In this document: positions 1 through 7,462 of the stretch, one piece after another
How the letters are laid out: each line of letters starts with the position of its first letter
Position numbering within the stretch: position 1 is the first letter of the stretch
Assembly: GCA_946563605.1 (NCBI GenBank)
Contig: CAMNVW010000069.1
Span: 1-7,504 of the forward strand
Source of the DNA: an uncultured Clostridia bacterium
Lineage (GTDB): Bacteria > Bacillota > Clostridia > Oscillospirales > Ruminococcaceae
Length of the DNA stretch: 7,504 bases
Direction of reading: 5' to 3'
Notes under the pieces: generated by a model
Database searches by the model: none
What the model was told of the DNA's origin: nothing
What the model saw: the letters and a program-made list of their open reading frames with translations, nothing else
Program-made: the position numbers and the translations under genes

Positions 1-3
1 GGG

Positions 4-24
4 TTCGGGCTGCGTAAGCCCGAA
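4..24. repeat. Stem-loop, 8-bp stem, outer end of left repeat
   Basis: TTCGGGCT (4-11) pairs perfectly with AGCCCGAA (17-24) around the loop GCGTA. Twenty bases overlapping it (7-26) recur in exact inverted form at 7424-7443. In that copy the stem is shorter (GGGCT/AGCCC) because the outer bases have diverged. Confidence 0.7.
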
Positions 25-34
25 ACTTTGGGGG

Positions 35-56
35 TCTGGGGGACGCATCCCCCAGA
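35..56. repeat. Stem-loop, 9-bp stem with CGCA loop
   Basis: TCTGGGGGA (35-43) pairs perfectly with TCCCCCAGA (48-56) around CGCA (TGCG on the minus strand). It closely resembles the neighbouring stem-loop at 67-88: same loop and G5/C5 core, with the differing stem bases changed on both arms so that pairing is kept. Confidence 0.75.
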
Positions 57-66
57 TATAAGGGGG

Positions 67-88
67 TAAGGGGGTCGCAACCCCCTTA
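67..88. repeat. Stem-loop, 9-bp stem with CGCA loop, 86 bases past addA
   Basis: TAAGGGGGT (67-75) pairs perfectly with ACCCCCTTA (80-88) around CGCA. It is one of the stronger structures downstream of addA and could contribute to 3'-end formation. On the minus strand it is followed by CCCCCTTATATC rather than a U-run, so it is not annotated as an intrinsic terminator. Confidence 0.75.
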
Positions 89-173
89 AAAGATTTACCG
101 GTTTGATGAAACCGAAACAGGGGCAGTGTGGGGACTAACCCCAGAAAGGGAGTTTGAGGGGGAACCTCACAAA

Positions 174-3100
174 TTATAGTTTCAGTTCTGCTCCCTGATA
201 AAGGGAATAAAGAATCTTTTCGTGTACCGGTTTTCCGGTGATATCCCCAATCATCTTCGCGTACAGCTGTATCTGCGCGCGGTACCGCTGCACCAGTATC
301 TCAGGGTCGTGAACATGGTCGGTCTTAAAATCCACCAGAATCCATCCGCCGTTTTCTTCAAACAGCAGGTCCGCGATGCCCTGCACCGTAACGAGGTGCT
401 GTCCGATATTCGGAATCACCTTGTCCAGCAGTTCCGCACCCAGCTGCGCCTGAAACGCAAACTCCTTGCGGACAAGCTTTGCCGCACCGATTCTTTTGTA
501 AAGCGCCGACTGATAATACCGCTTGATCGCGCCCCTGTCAAGGCTCTGCGCCTCTTTTGCCGTCAAAAAGCGCTCGTTTACCAGTCGGGCGATTTCCCCT
601 TCCAAGTCCTCGTTTGCGTGCCGGTGGTCGGCGCAGCTCATAAAGCTATGCAATGCCGTTCCCTTCTGTGCGCCGGTCAATGCGGCGTCTGAGCCGTCCT
701 TCTTTAAAAAGGATGGTTCCTTGGAAAACGGTTTTTCTTCCGCGGTACCCTTGACCACCTGCGAAACCGACAGCTTGGTGACGATCTCGCTCGCGTCCTT
801 ATCGGGGTAATTGTCCACGCACAGCGCGGACAGCCGCTCCACCAATTCCTTTTGCGCCGCATGGGTAAACGACAGCTCTTCCCCTTCCTGCTGCTGCGGC
901 TGTTGGGTCACCTTTGCAATCACCGGCACAAAGCTGCACACCGGAAACGCAATCACGTCCTCGGGCATACACCCCATATCCATGCAGAGCTTGGTGAAAT
1001 CGGGGTGGTAAACCAGGCTCATCAAAATCCAGTCGGCGTAGTTGGACGCACTGCGCACAATATAGGAGGAAACCGTCCCTCGTGAGCTTAGCCCCGTTGT
1101 ATAGGCGGACAGCTTTTTGTCCAGCTGGTTCTGTATCGAGGTGATGATGAGCTTCTCCTTGGCGCGGGTGAGTGCAACGTACAGAATCCGCATCTCCTCG
1201 GAGAGGGTCGACCGCATCAGTTCCAGCCGCAGCGCCTCCATCGGCACTGTGGAATACTGCTTGCGTGTGACAAAATCGCGCGCACAGCAGGCAAAGCCCA
1301 GCTGGGAATGAAGCAGCATATTGCTGCGCAGATCCTGCGTGTTAAACTTTTTCGAGGTGTCGCACAAAAATACCACCGGAAATTCCAGACCCTTGGAGTG
1401 GTGGATACTCATGATGCGCACCGCATTGGAACGGTCGGTCACCGAGCTTGCGCACGGCCAGTCCTCGCCGCGGTTCTGCATCTTATCCACAAACCGCAAA
1501 AAGCCGGATATTCCCTTTTGTCCGCCTGCCTCATATTCCTGCGCGTACTGTATCAGCAGCCGCAGATTCGCCTTCTTCACCTCGCCGTACTTCATCGCGA
1601 GCACCAGATCCCATAAGCCGGTCTTGTCGATCAGCTGCTGAATCAGCCGGTGCGCGGGGCTGGACGACGCAATCGTCCGCAGCTGTGTCAGCGAATCCAG
1701 AAACGCTCTGCATTTATGCTGGCAGGCTTGTTCCGGCTCGCTCAAATCTTCGCCGTCCGCAATCTGCTGGCAGTTGATGTACAGATGGCTGCCACGGTCC
1801 TTCATGCGGATGACCGCCATATCATCCGCCGAAAAGCCGTACACCGGCGACATCATTGCCGCCGTCAGGTGGATGTCGATGAGCGGATTATCCACCGCGC
1901 GCAGAATCGACAGCGCCGTCGACACCTCCACCGTTTCCAAAAATCCAACGCGGGAATCCATCCAGACCTCGATGCCAAGCCGGCTCAATTCGCCGCTGTA
2001 AATCTCCGCCTTATTTTTCATCGAACGCAGCAGGATACAGATATCCCTCGGCTGCACCGCGCGCAGCTGTCCGTTTTCGGTGACGGTAAAGCCCTCGTCG
2101 AGCATCTTCCGAATCTTCTGCGCCACATAGGAAGCCTCCGCAAGCTGGTCGGACAGCTCCTCATCATCGTTTTCAATCAGGTGGATTTCGGTCTGCGCAT
2201 CCTCTTTCGGCGGATACGCTGCCGACGCGGTCAGCGCTTCTTTGTCATCGTAGTCAATTTCGCCCACCTCGCGGCTCATCACCGCCTGAAAGAGGAAGTT
2301 GATGCAGTCGGTCACCTGCGCGCGCGAACGGAAATTGTTGGAAAGGATGATCCTTGCCGGATAATGCTCGCCGTCATAGTCGTGGAAAAGATTGCGCTTT
2401 TCGATGAAGATTTCCGGCATCGCCTGACGAAAGCGGTAGATACTCTGCTTCACATCCCCCACCATAAAGAGGTTGTCCTGCCGCGACACGCTCCAAAAAA
2501 TCATATCCTGCGTGGCGTTGGTGTCCTGATACTCGTCCACCAGCACACAGGCAAAGCTCTGTGAAAGCTCCTGCGCCAGCGGCGTTTTGCGCTGCTCGCC
2601 GTTTTCTTCCCTGACCAGCAGCTTCACCGCAAAATGTTCAAGGTCGGAAAAATCCAGCAGATTGCGCATCTTTTTCGCCTGCATCAGCCGCCTGTCATAG
2701 TCGAGCACCAGCGCAAACAGTGTCTCTATCCTTGGACGCAGAAAGCGGATGTCCTGCGAAAATCCTTCTTCATCCACGCTGAACAGCTTTTCGGCAAGCT
2801 CCTTCACAATCCCCTGTGCGGATTTTCGCAGACGCTGTACCAGTTCCTTTTTCCCGTCGTCCTGATAGCCGCGCAGCGCACCCAGCCGTCCGAATGAAAC
2901 ATTCGACAGCAGCTCACAGATTTCGTCCCATCTGCCGTAGAGCAGCTTTGCCGAAAGGTTCTGCAATATCGAAAGGTCGCTTTCAAACGCCGATTGGTAC
3001 GCCTTTTCCATCGCTGCGTCACCGCAGATTTCCTCCAATGCGCGTTTGATTTGGGACTGCGCATAGCTGACAGCGTCGATTGCGTACTGCAAAATCACCT

Positions 3101-3785
3101 TGCCCCAGACCGTTTCCCCCACCGGAATGGTGTCGTCGTACATCAGCAGCTTCTGGTCGAGCCATTCGTGATAAAACGGATGGGAGCGCACAAAGCTGTA
3201 CAAACGGTGCAGGGTGTCCACCAACCCTTTGTCATCGCGGCCAGACGAAACCAATTCGACCAAATCGGAAAACCTTCCGTCGTTGTCCTCATAATTTTGC
3301 TCGATGGTTTCCTGCGCGATGTCCTCTTCCAACAGCTTGATTTCGCTCTCGCTGCCCAGACGGAAATCCGCCGGAATATCCAACAGCTGAAAATTTGCCC
3401 GCACCAGATCCAGACAGAACGAATGAACGGTGCTGATGTGCGCCGCGGACAGCAGCGTGCGCTGGCGCAGCAGATAAGGGTCGGTCGGATTTTGGGCAAT
3501 CAGCTCGGACAGGCGCGCCTGGATGCGCTGGCGCATTTCCTCGGCGGCGGCATTGGAAAAGGTCACCACCAGAATCTTGTTTGCGTCCACCGGATGTTCG
3601 CGGTCGGTGAGGATGTCGATGACCCTCTGCACCAATACCGCAGTTTTGCCGCTGCCTGCCGCCGCCGAAACCAGCACCGTGCCTCCCCTGCAGGAAATCG
3701 CCTGCTGCTGTGCGGTCGTCCACTTCATTTCCTTTGGTTTTACTGCCGCTAAGGTATCCGCATTTTTTTCCATCTTATCTTGCAC
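174..3785 (-). CDS. addA: AddA, ATP-dependent helicase/nuclease subunit A
   Basis: This is the motor subunit of AddAB, which unwinds double-strand DNA ends 3' to 5' using ATP and cuts one strand with its own nuclease, feeding RecA-dependent repair in the cytoplasm. The 1203 residues show a complete UvrD-like superfamily 1 set: Q-like motif WTTAQQQAI (22-30), Walker A AAAGSGKT (41-48), motif Ia around VVTFSNAAAEEM (73-84), HISTVHSFC (116-124), motif II DEYQDT (417-422), motif III GDVKQSIYRFRQA (443-455), motif IV NNFRSR (483-488), motif V around IHHSKGLEFP (794-803) and motif VI ILYVALTRAKEKL (867-879). The C-terminal RecB-type nuclease keeps GTALH (H1046), GIAD (D1139), VDFK (D1152, K1154) and QLY (Q1173, Y1175). 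Length is close to the Bacillus subtilis protein (about 1230 aa). The GTG start is chosen because an AGGAGG site lies 8 bases upstream of it; the next in-frame ATG, four codons on, would be 20 bases away. It overlaps addB by 11 bases, which suggests translational coupling. No U-tract terminator follows the TAA stop. The identification is secure. Confidence 0.98.
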   Translation of the reverse strand: MQDKMEKNADTLAAVKPKEMKWTTAQQQAISCRGGTVLVSAAAGSGKTAVLVQRVIDILTDREHPVDANKILVVTFSNAAAEEMRQRIQARLSELIAQNPTDPYLLRQRTLLSAAHISTVHSFCLDLVRANFQLLDIPADFRLGSESEIKLLEEDIAQETIEQNYEDNDGRFSDLVELVSSGRDDKGLVDTLHRLYSFVRSHPFYHEWLDQKLLMYDDTIPVGETVWGKVILQYAIDAVSYAQSQIKRALEEICGDAAMEKAYQSAFESDLSILQNLSAKLLYGRWDEICELLSNVSFGRLGALRGYQDDGKKELVQRLRKSAQGIVKELAEKLFSVDEEGFSQDIRFLRPRIETLFALVLDYDRRLMQAKKMRNLLDFSDLEHFAVKLLVREENGEQRKTPLAQELSQSFACVLVDEYQDTNATQDMIFWSVSRQDNLFMVGDVKQSIYRFRQAMPEIFIEKRNLFHDYDGEHYPARIILSNNFRSRAQVTDCINFLFQAVMSREVGEIDYDDKEALTASAAYPPKEDAQTEIHLIENDDEELSDQLAEASYVAQKIRKMLDEGFTVTENGQLRAVQPRDICILLRSMKNKAEIYSGELSRLGIEVWMDSRVGFLETVEVSTALSILRAVDNPLIDIHLTAAMMSPVYGFSADDMAVIRMKDRGSHLYINCQQIADGEDLSEPEQACQHKCRAFLDSLTQLRTIASSSPAHRLIQQLIDKTGLWDLVLAMKYGEVKKANLRLLIQYAQEYEAGGQKGISGFLRFVDKMQNRGEDWPCASSVTDRSNAVRIMSIHHSKGLEFPVVFLCDTSKKFNTQDLRSNMLLHSQLGFACCARDFVTRKQYSTVPMEALRLELMRSTLSEEMRILYVALTRAKEKLIITSIQNQLDKKLSAYTTGLSSRGTVSSYIVRSASNYADWILMSLVYHPDFTKLCMDMGCMPEDVIAFPVCSFVPVIAKVTQQPQQQEGEELSFTHAAQKELVERLSALCVDNYPDKDASEIVTKLSVSQVVKGTAEEKPFSKEPSFLKKDGSDAALTGAQKGTALHSFMSCADHRHANEDLEGEIARLVNERFLTAKEAQSLDRGAIKRYYQSALYKRIGAAKLVRKEFAFQAQLGAELLDKVIPNIGQHLVTVQGIADLLFEENGGWILVDFKTDHVHDPEILVQRYRAQIQLYAKMIGDITGKPVHEKILYSLYQGAELKL

Positions 3786-6700
3786 CTTGGTCCCCTCCTT
3801 CCTTCTGAATCAAATCGAAGAACTGCTCGCGGTCAAGCTCTTTGAGCGTCTTTTTCTTATCGTCGGTCTGATGCTGGCAGATCGGCTTGTAGTCGCAGTA
3901 TTTGCACGGCTCATACCCCAGTCCTGCCGCCGGTATGGCTTCGATACTGCCGTTTTGCAGGTTCTGCGCCATCTCGGTCAGGATGCGCTCGATATGCCGC
4001 TGGATCTGTCCCATCTGCTCTAAGCCTGCAAGGCTCGAGCGCGCGTCAAAGCTGCCGTCGCTTTTGGTCTTGACCGGAATGAACACCCCCGAAATTTTCT
4101 GTTCCATGCCCGCTACGCAGACGGGATCCTCCAAAACAAGACCGTTCATCTTGTATTTTTTCTGATGCTCCCGTTCGATTTCCTCGTCGGTGCTCTCCCT
4201 TGCGGCGGTGATGATATGATCCTTTGCCGGAAGATACAGCACCCCTGCCGGCAGACAGTCTGCAAGCTCCCCTTTGCCGTTTTTCCAGATGGAGAACAGG
4301 TAAATGAGCATCTGCAAATTCAGCCCGTAGTAGACATCGTCCAGCTTAAAGACCTTGCTGCCGGATTTATAATCGACTACGCGCACATACTTTCTGCCGT
4401 CCTTTTCCATCAAATCGACGCGGTCGACGATCCCCTCCACGCTGATCTGCGTGCTGTCGTCCAAGCGCAGCTCCAATGGCGCGACCTCACCGCCCTGCCT
4501 GATCGGCAGTTCAAAGCGCACCGGCTCAAATTCGCTCTGTGCAAATTCCTTCGCCAGCTGCCGCAGCAGCCTTGTCAGCGTGATGCTCAGCCGCTCGAAC
4601 AGATAGTGAAAGCGTTTGCTCAGCGCTTCGCTGCGGCTGACACGCTGCTCCAAAAATTCCCTGAGCAGCGATTCCACCTCCTGCTGCATCTGTTCCCACG
4701 AGAGTTCCTGCAAGCCTTTGCCGCCGTGGGTGCGCACCATCCGTTCCATGACAAAATGGATGATGGTTCCCGACTGCATCGGGGAAATCTCCACCTTGCG
4801 CCGCGCCTGCAAGTTTAACCCTCCCGAGCAAAAATAAGCGAACGGACAGGTAAAATACCGCTCCACCCTCGACGGGGACAGGCGCATCCTGCTGCCGAAA
4901 AGCATACGGGAGATCTCCCGATTTTTCATGCGAAAGCCGCCCGAATGTACCATCGCCAGCACCTGCTCGAGCTGCGGCGCATACCGCGTGGTGCGAACAT
5001 ACTCCATCAGCGCCGCGGTAAAAGGCGTGTCGCTGCGGATATTGCGGCAAAGCGTTTCAAAGGCGGTCTGCTCGTTTGCGATGTAAAATTCCTCCGGCAG
5101 CTCGCCTGTGCTGTGTACACAGTTCGGGAACATCTTTGCAAGCGCCGCAACGATGCTCGAATCGGGCGTCGCTTCCCCTGTCAATTTGGCGGTGTGGCTT
5201 GTCACGATCAGCCTGTCGGACGCGCTGGTCAGCGCTGAGTAGACGTAATATTTTTCATAGCCGCTTAATTTGAGCACCGACGGATTGAGCTGGATACCGC
5301 TTTCAAGCAGGCGGTCGCGTTCTGTCTCCGAAAACAAGCCGTTCTCGGAAAGCTGCGGCGGAAATTCCCCCTGATTTGCGCCGATGACGATGGTCACCTT
5401 CGGCTGGTTCGGACGCATACGGTCCGCGCTGCCGATGGAAACCTGGTCGAGCGTGTTTGGAATCGAACCGATGTCGCTGGACAGCGCTGCAAGCGAAAAC
5501 AGCTCATGCAGCTGCTTTAAGGGCAGGCTGATCTCCTCGAGCACATGGCAGAACACATCGAGCAGGTCCATCAAAATGTCCCACGCGCCCTGATTGAGCC
5601 GCAGGCTGCGCTGTTGTTCCTCGGTGGTGCAGAGGCTGTCCGCGCTTTCCTCCAAACGCTGCTTTGCGCCGACTTCCAGCAGAAAATCATAGATTGCCTG
5701 TGCAAACTCCCTGCCGGTGCAGTTTTGCAGTTTGTCCCCCAGACTTTTCAGCGGCTGGGTGATGGCAAGGGCAGTCTCATGAATCTCTTCGAGCGTTTCC
5801 CTGTCCTTGTCGGTGAAGCTCTCCACCATACCGCGCGGATTATTTTCAAAGCCCTGCTGTTCCAGCCACATCCTGTGGTCGACGCCCCACAAAAAGCAGT
5901 AATTTTCCAGTTGGGCGATTTTGGTTTGCGCAAGCCCCATCAGCGGATTCTTGCCCAGCGAGAGCATATGCTGGGTGTCAAAGTTGGATTCCAGCGCGTC
6001 CAGCGCCGAGAACAGCAGCGAAAACACCGGAATCGACTGCACATCCTCGCGCATATCCAGAAAAAACGGAATGTGATATTTGGGGAAAATATCCTCAATG
6101 GCGGTGAGATAGCTGTCGGCATTGCGCGCGATCACCGCAATCTGGCTGTAGCGCAGGTTCTCCTGACGCACCAGCTTCACAATCTGCGCCGCAAGATAGC
6201 GCACCTCCTCGTAAGGATTCGGCGCGTGCATCACCGATACGGCGTGATTCTCCCCCTCAAATTCCGTCTGATAAACGCTTGGCAGCCACCGCTCCAAAAA
6301 GCGCAGCTCCTCATTTTGGAAGCGGTACTGGTTTTGCAGGATCAGCGGCGTTTTCACCTCAACGCCCATCTCTTTTGCGTCGCGGATCAGCTGCAATACC
6401 GTTTCGCGCGCTGTGTCAAAGGTGCCGTCGCCAATCGGCGCCGACTGCTGTTCCGGCGTGTTCTGGCTGCCGATACCGTCCGCCGGCATGGACAAGTACA
6501 AATCCTGACACTCGGACAGCATCAGGCGCATCAGCTTTTTTTCGCCCGCCATAAAGGTCATGAACGAATCGATGAAGATGGTGCAGCCTTTAAAATATCC
6601 GCGTCCTTCCAGCAAAGAGCAGCACTTCATGATGCTGTCCTTTTCGTCCTGAAAACGGTTGGACAGCAGCGCCTGATAATATTCATAAATGAGCGACATC

Positions 6701-7161
6701 TCTTTGGTTTTCTGCGCCAGCTGCAAAAGACCGGTATTTTCAGAAAAATCATGCAGCCGTTTGTGGTCGATGCCCGCGTTTTTAAACTCGTCCACCTGCC
6801 GCAGCATCGTCCCAATAAAGGAGGCGCTTTTTGCCTGGCGGGAGTACAGCTCCAGCTGGTCCTTGACCTGTCCGAGTGCAAGGCTCATCAAAATCTGCCG
6901 TGCCGCGTCGGTCACATATTCCCCAGCCGCGCCGCCGCACTCGCTGAAAACGCGGTGACACAGCCGCGTAAAGCTGTAAACCTCCACCTGCATCGCAAGG
7001 CTGCCGCCCAAACGTCCGAACACCTCTTTTTCCATTTCAAAGGAAAACTGCTCCGGCACAATCAGCAGCACCCTGCCGCCTTCTTCAGCGGTCTGTTTTA
7101 TTTTATCGAGCACCCATGCGGTCTTTCCGCTTCCGGCGCGACCTAAAATCGGTATCAGCAT
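3775..7161 (-). CDS. addB: AddB, ATP-dependent helicase/nuclease subunit B
   Basis: This is the second subunit of AddAB. In the characterised family it does not drive unwinding; it scans the 3'-ended strand for Chi and cuts that strand with its own nuclease. The 1128-residue product opens with Walker A GRAGSGKT (7-14) and SFTRL (63-67). The family signature around GANQGEFPPQLSENGLFSE (594-612) is present. Later helicase motifs are degenerate: the motif VI equivalent reads ALTSASDRL (643-651), with Ser where an active helicase has the arginine finger. The C-terminal nuclease is intact: GTIIH (H802), EGIVD (D913), VVDYKSG (D930, K932) and Q950 with Y954. C772, C1086, C1089 and C1095 match the 4Fe-4S ligands; the CX2CX5C spacing of the last three equals that of B. 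subtilis AddB. The ATG at 7161 is chosen because GGAGG lies 8 bases upstream and the protein then begins at the usual distance before Walker A. A GTG 38 codons further up is in frame, but that extension would include the promoter, has no ribosome binding site and has no family-like sequence. Confidence 0.97.
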   Translation of the reverse strand: MLIPILGRAGSGKTAWVLDKIKQTAEEGGRVLLIVPEQFSFEMEKEVFGRLGGSLAMQVEVYSFTRLCHRVFSECGGAAGEYVTDAARQILMSLALGQVKDQLELYSRQAKSASFIGTMLRQVDEFKNAGIDHKRLHDFSENTGLLQLAQKTKEMSLIYEYYQALLSNRFQDEKDSIMKCCSLLEGRGYFKGCTIFIDSFMTFMAGEKKLMRLMLSECQDLYLSMPADGIGSQNTPEQQSAPIGDGTFDTARETVLQLIRDAKEMGVEVKTPLILQNQYRFQNEELRFLERWLPSVYQTEFEGENHAVSVMHAPNPYEEVRYLAAQIVKLVRQENLRYSQIAVIARNADSYLTAIEDIFPKYHIPFFLDMREDVQSIPVFSLLFSALDALESNFDTQHMLSLGKNPLMGLAQTKIAQLENYCFLWGVDHRMWLEQQGFENNPRGMVESFTDKDRETLEEIHETALAITQPLKSLGDKLQNCTGREFAQAIYDFLLEVGAKQRLEESADSLCTTEEQQRSLRLNQGAWDILMDLLDVFCHVLEEISLPLKQLHELFSLAALSSDIGSIPNTLDQVSIGSADRMRPNQPKVTIVIGANQGEFPPQLSENGLFSETERDRLLESGIQLNPSVLKLSGYEKYYVYSALTSASDRLIVTSHTAKLTGEATPDSSIVAALAKMFPNCVHSTGELPEEFYIANEQTAFETLCRNIRSDTPFTAALMEYVRTTRYAPQLEQVLAMVHSGGFRMKNREISRMLFGSRMRLSPSRVERYFTCPFAYFCSGGLNLQARRKVEISPMQSGTIIHFVMERMVRTHGGKGLQELSWEQMQQEVESLLREFLEQRVSRSEALSKRFHYLFERLSITLTRLLRQLAKEFAQSEFEPVRFELPIRQGGEVAPLELRLDDSTQISVEGIVDRVDLMEKDGRKYVRVVDYKSGSKVFKLDDVYYGLNLQMLIYLFSIWKNGKGELADCLPAGVLYLPAKDHIITAARESTDEEIEREHQKKYKMNGLVLEDPVCVAGMEQKISGVFIPVKTKSDGSFDARSSLAGLEQMGQIQRHIERILTEMAQNLQNGSIEAIPAAGLGYEPCKYCDYKPICQHQTDDKKKTLKELDREQFFDLIQKEGGDQGAR
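3794..3799 (-). promoter_or_regulatory. Ribosome binding site of addA, inside the end of addB
   Basis: AGGAGG on the minus strand is followed by GGACCAAG (8 bases measured from GGAGG) and the GTG at 3785. It lies within the last codons of addB, in the stretch encoding Glu-Gly-Gly, so ribosomes finishing addB pass directly over it. The spacing is the same as for addB. It favours the GTG over the ATG at 3773, which would be 20 bases away. Confidence 0.88.
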
Positions 7162-7169
7162 CGCCGCTT

Positions 7170-7175
7170 CCTCCC
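7170..7175 (-). promoter_or_regulatory. Ribosome binding site of addB
   Basis: GGGAGG on the minus strand is followed by 8 bases (AAGCGGCG) and the ATG at 7161. This site decides the addB start: the in-frame GTG at 7275 has no comparable purine-rich site upstream. Confidence 0.88.
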
Positions 7176-7194
7176 TGTCGGTTTTGATTTCTTT

Positions 7195-7224
7195 ATTGTA
7201 CCACAGAAAGGACAACCGGAGCAA
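7195..7224 (-). promoter_or_regulatory. Probable sigma-A-type promoter of addBA
   Basis: On the minus strand a -10 element TACAAT (7200-7195) is preceded by TGG (7203-7201), giving an extended -10 of the form TGnTACAAT. A weak -35 candidate TTGCTC (7224-7219) lies 18 bases upstream. Transcription would begin near 7188, leaving a leader of about 27 bases with the ribosome binding site but no room for a riboswitch. Five of six bases match TATAAT, and the extended element compensates for a -35 with only TTG conserved. The position, just ahead of a well-placed start codon, supports the call. The promoter has not been tested; the -35 assignment is the weakest part. Confidence 0.65.
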
Positions 7225-7257
7225 CGGAAATTTTCGCTTCAAGAAGCTAGGAAGTTT

Positions 7258-7443
7258 TTTGTGGGATTCCCCCACACCCCTAGCCTCTGTTTCGGTTTCA
7301 GGAAACCGGAAAGATTATCTGGGGGTTGCAAGTCACGCTTACAGTTTCGTTTTGCAACAGGCTTTGTGTTGCGTGACCTTGAGAATGGAACTGCGTTCCA
7401 TTCTCCCTAGCTTCTACAAACTTGTTTCGGGCTTACGCAGCCC
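7258..7443 (+). repeat. Right copy of the inverted palindromic repeat, upstream of addB
   Basis: This is the partner of the repeat at 7-173, in opposite orientation. It begins TTTGTGGGATTCCCCCAC (7258-7275), with stem TGTGGG/CCCACA (7260-7265, 7271-7276). It continues with the block at 7287-7316 (stem CGGTTT/AAACCG, 7293-7308) and GGGGGTTGC at 7321-7329, and ends with the 20-base block at 7424-7443. Between the last two blocks it has material absent from the left copy, including GTCACGC/GCGTGAC (7332-7338, 7371-7377), GTTGCAA/TTGCAAC (7325-7331, 7352-7358) and the stem-loop at 7381-7405. It ends about 34 bases short of the addB -35 element, so it lies outside the predicted addBA transcript. 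Confidence 0.6.
7381..7405. repeat. Perfect 11-bp stem-loop in the right flank
   Basis: GAGAATGGAAC (7381-7391) pairs perfectly with GTTCCATTCTC (7395-7405) around the three-base loop TGC. With the closing pair it reads CTGCG, so it shares the TGCG core seen in the left-flank hairpins despite an unrelated, AT-richer stem. No T-tract follows on either strand, so it is not called a terminator. Confidence 0.75.
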
Positions 7444-7462
7444 ACGCCTGCGGTTCCTTTTG

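Larger units (their letters stand above)
7..173 (-). repeat. Left copy of an inverted palindromic repeat, downstream of addA
   Basis: The gene-free stretch after the addA stop shares four blocks with the right flank of the window, in the same order but inverted. Read on the minus strand these are: TTTGTGAGGTTCCCCCTC (173-156), 15 of 18 bases matching 7258-7275; the block at 120-91, beginning CTGTTTCGGTTTCA, 24 of 30 matching 7287-7316; GGGGGTTGC (85-77), identical to 7321-7329; and a 20-base block (26-7), identical to 7424-7443. Several blocks form hairpins, including TGAGG/CCTCA (155-169), CGGTTT/AAACCG (99-114) and the three listed separately. No open reading frame with a ribosome binding site or recognisable protein is seen. 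No stem is followed by a U-tract on the minus strand, so no canonical addA terminator can be called, although the stacked stems could still slow polymerase. Confidence 0.6.

Noticed and set aside
1..173. Intrinsic terminator for addA
   Set aside because: Several strong stems are present, but none is followed by a U-tract on the minus strand, so a canonical terminator cannot be supported.
5545..7146. 533-codon open frame on the plus strand opposite addB
   Set aside because: It lies wholly antisense to a conserved gene, its product is rich in His, Arg and Gln as expected of a mirror frame, and it shows no domain or ribosome binding site. The long frames opposite addA (1650-2564, 2994-3752) are dismissed for the same reasons.
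3775..7161. Loss of helicase motifs in AddB as evidence of gene decay
   Set aside because: A degenerate helicase core with intact Walker A, nuclease and iron-sulfur residues is normal for AddB; the reading frame is continuous.
7164..7168. AGCGG, the B. subtilis Chi sequence, directly before the addB start codon
   Set aside because: A 5-base motif is expected often by chance, the Chi sequence of this organism is unknown, and the position is explained by the ribosome-binding spacer.
7162..7275. 38-codon N-terminal extension of addB from a GTG at 7275
   Set aside because: It spans the predicted promoter and a palindromic repeat, lacks a ribosome binding site and has no family-like sequence. 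The ATG at 7161 has an ideal site 8 bases upstream.
7386..7400. LexA/DinR-like box GGAAC-TGC-GTTCC upstream of addB
   Set aside because: The Gram-positive SOS box has four bases between GAAC and GTTC; this has three. It is the apex of a longer 11-bp hairpin and lies about 190 bases from the promoter.
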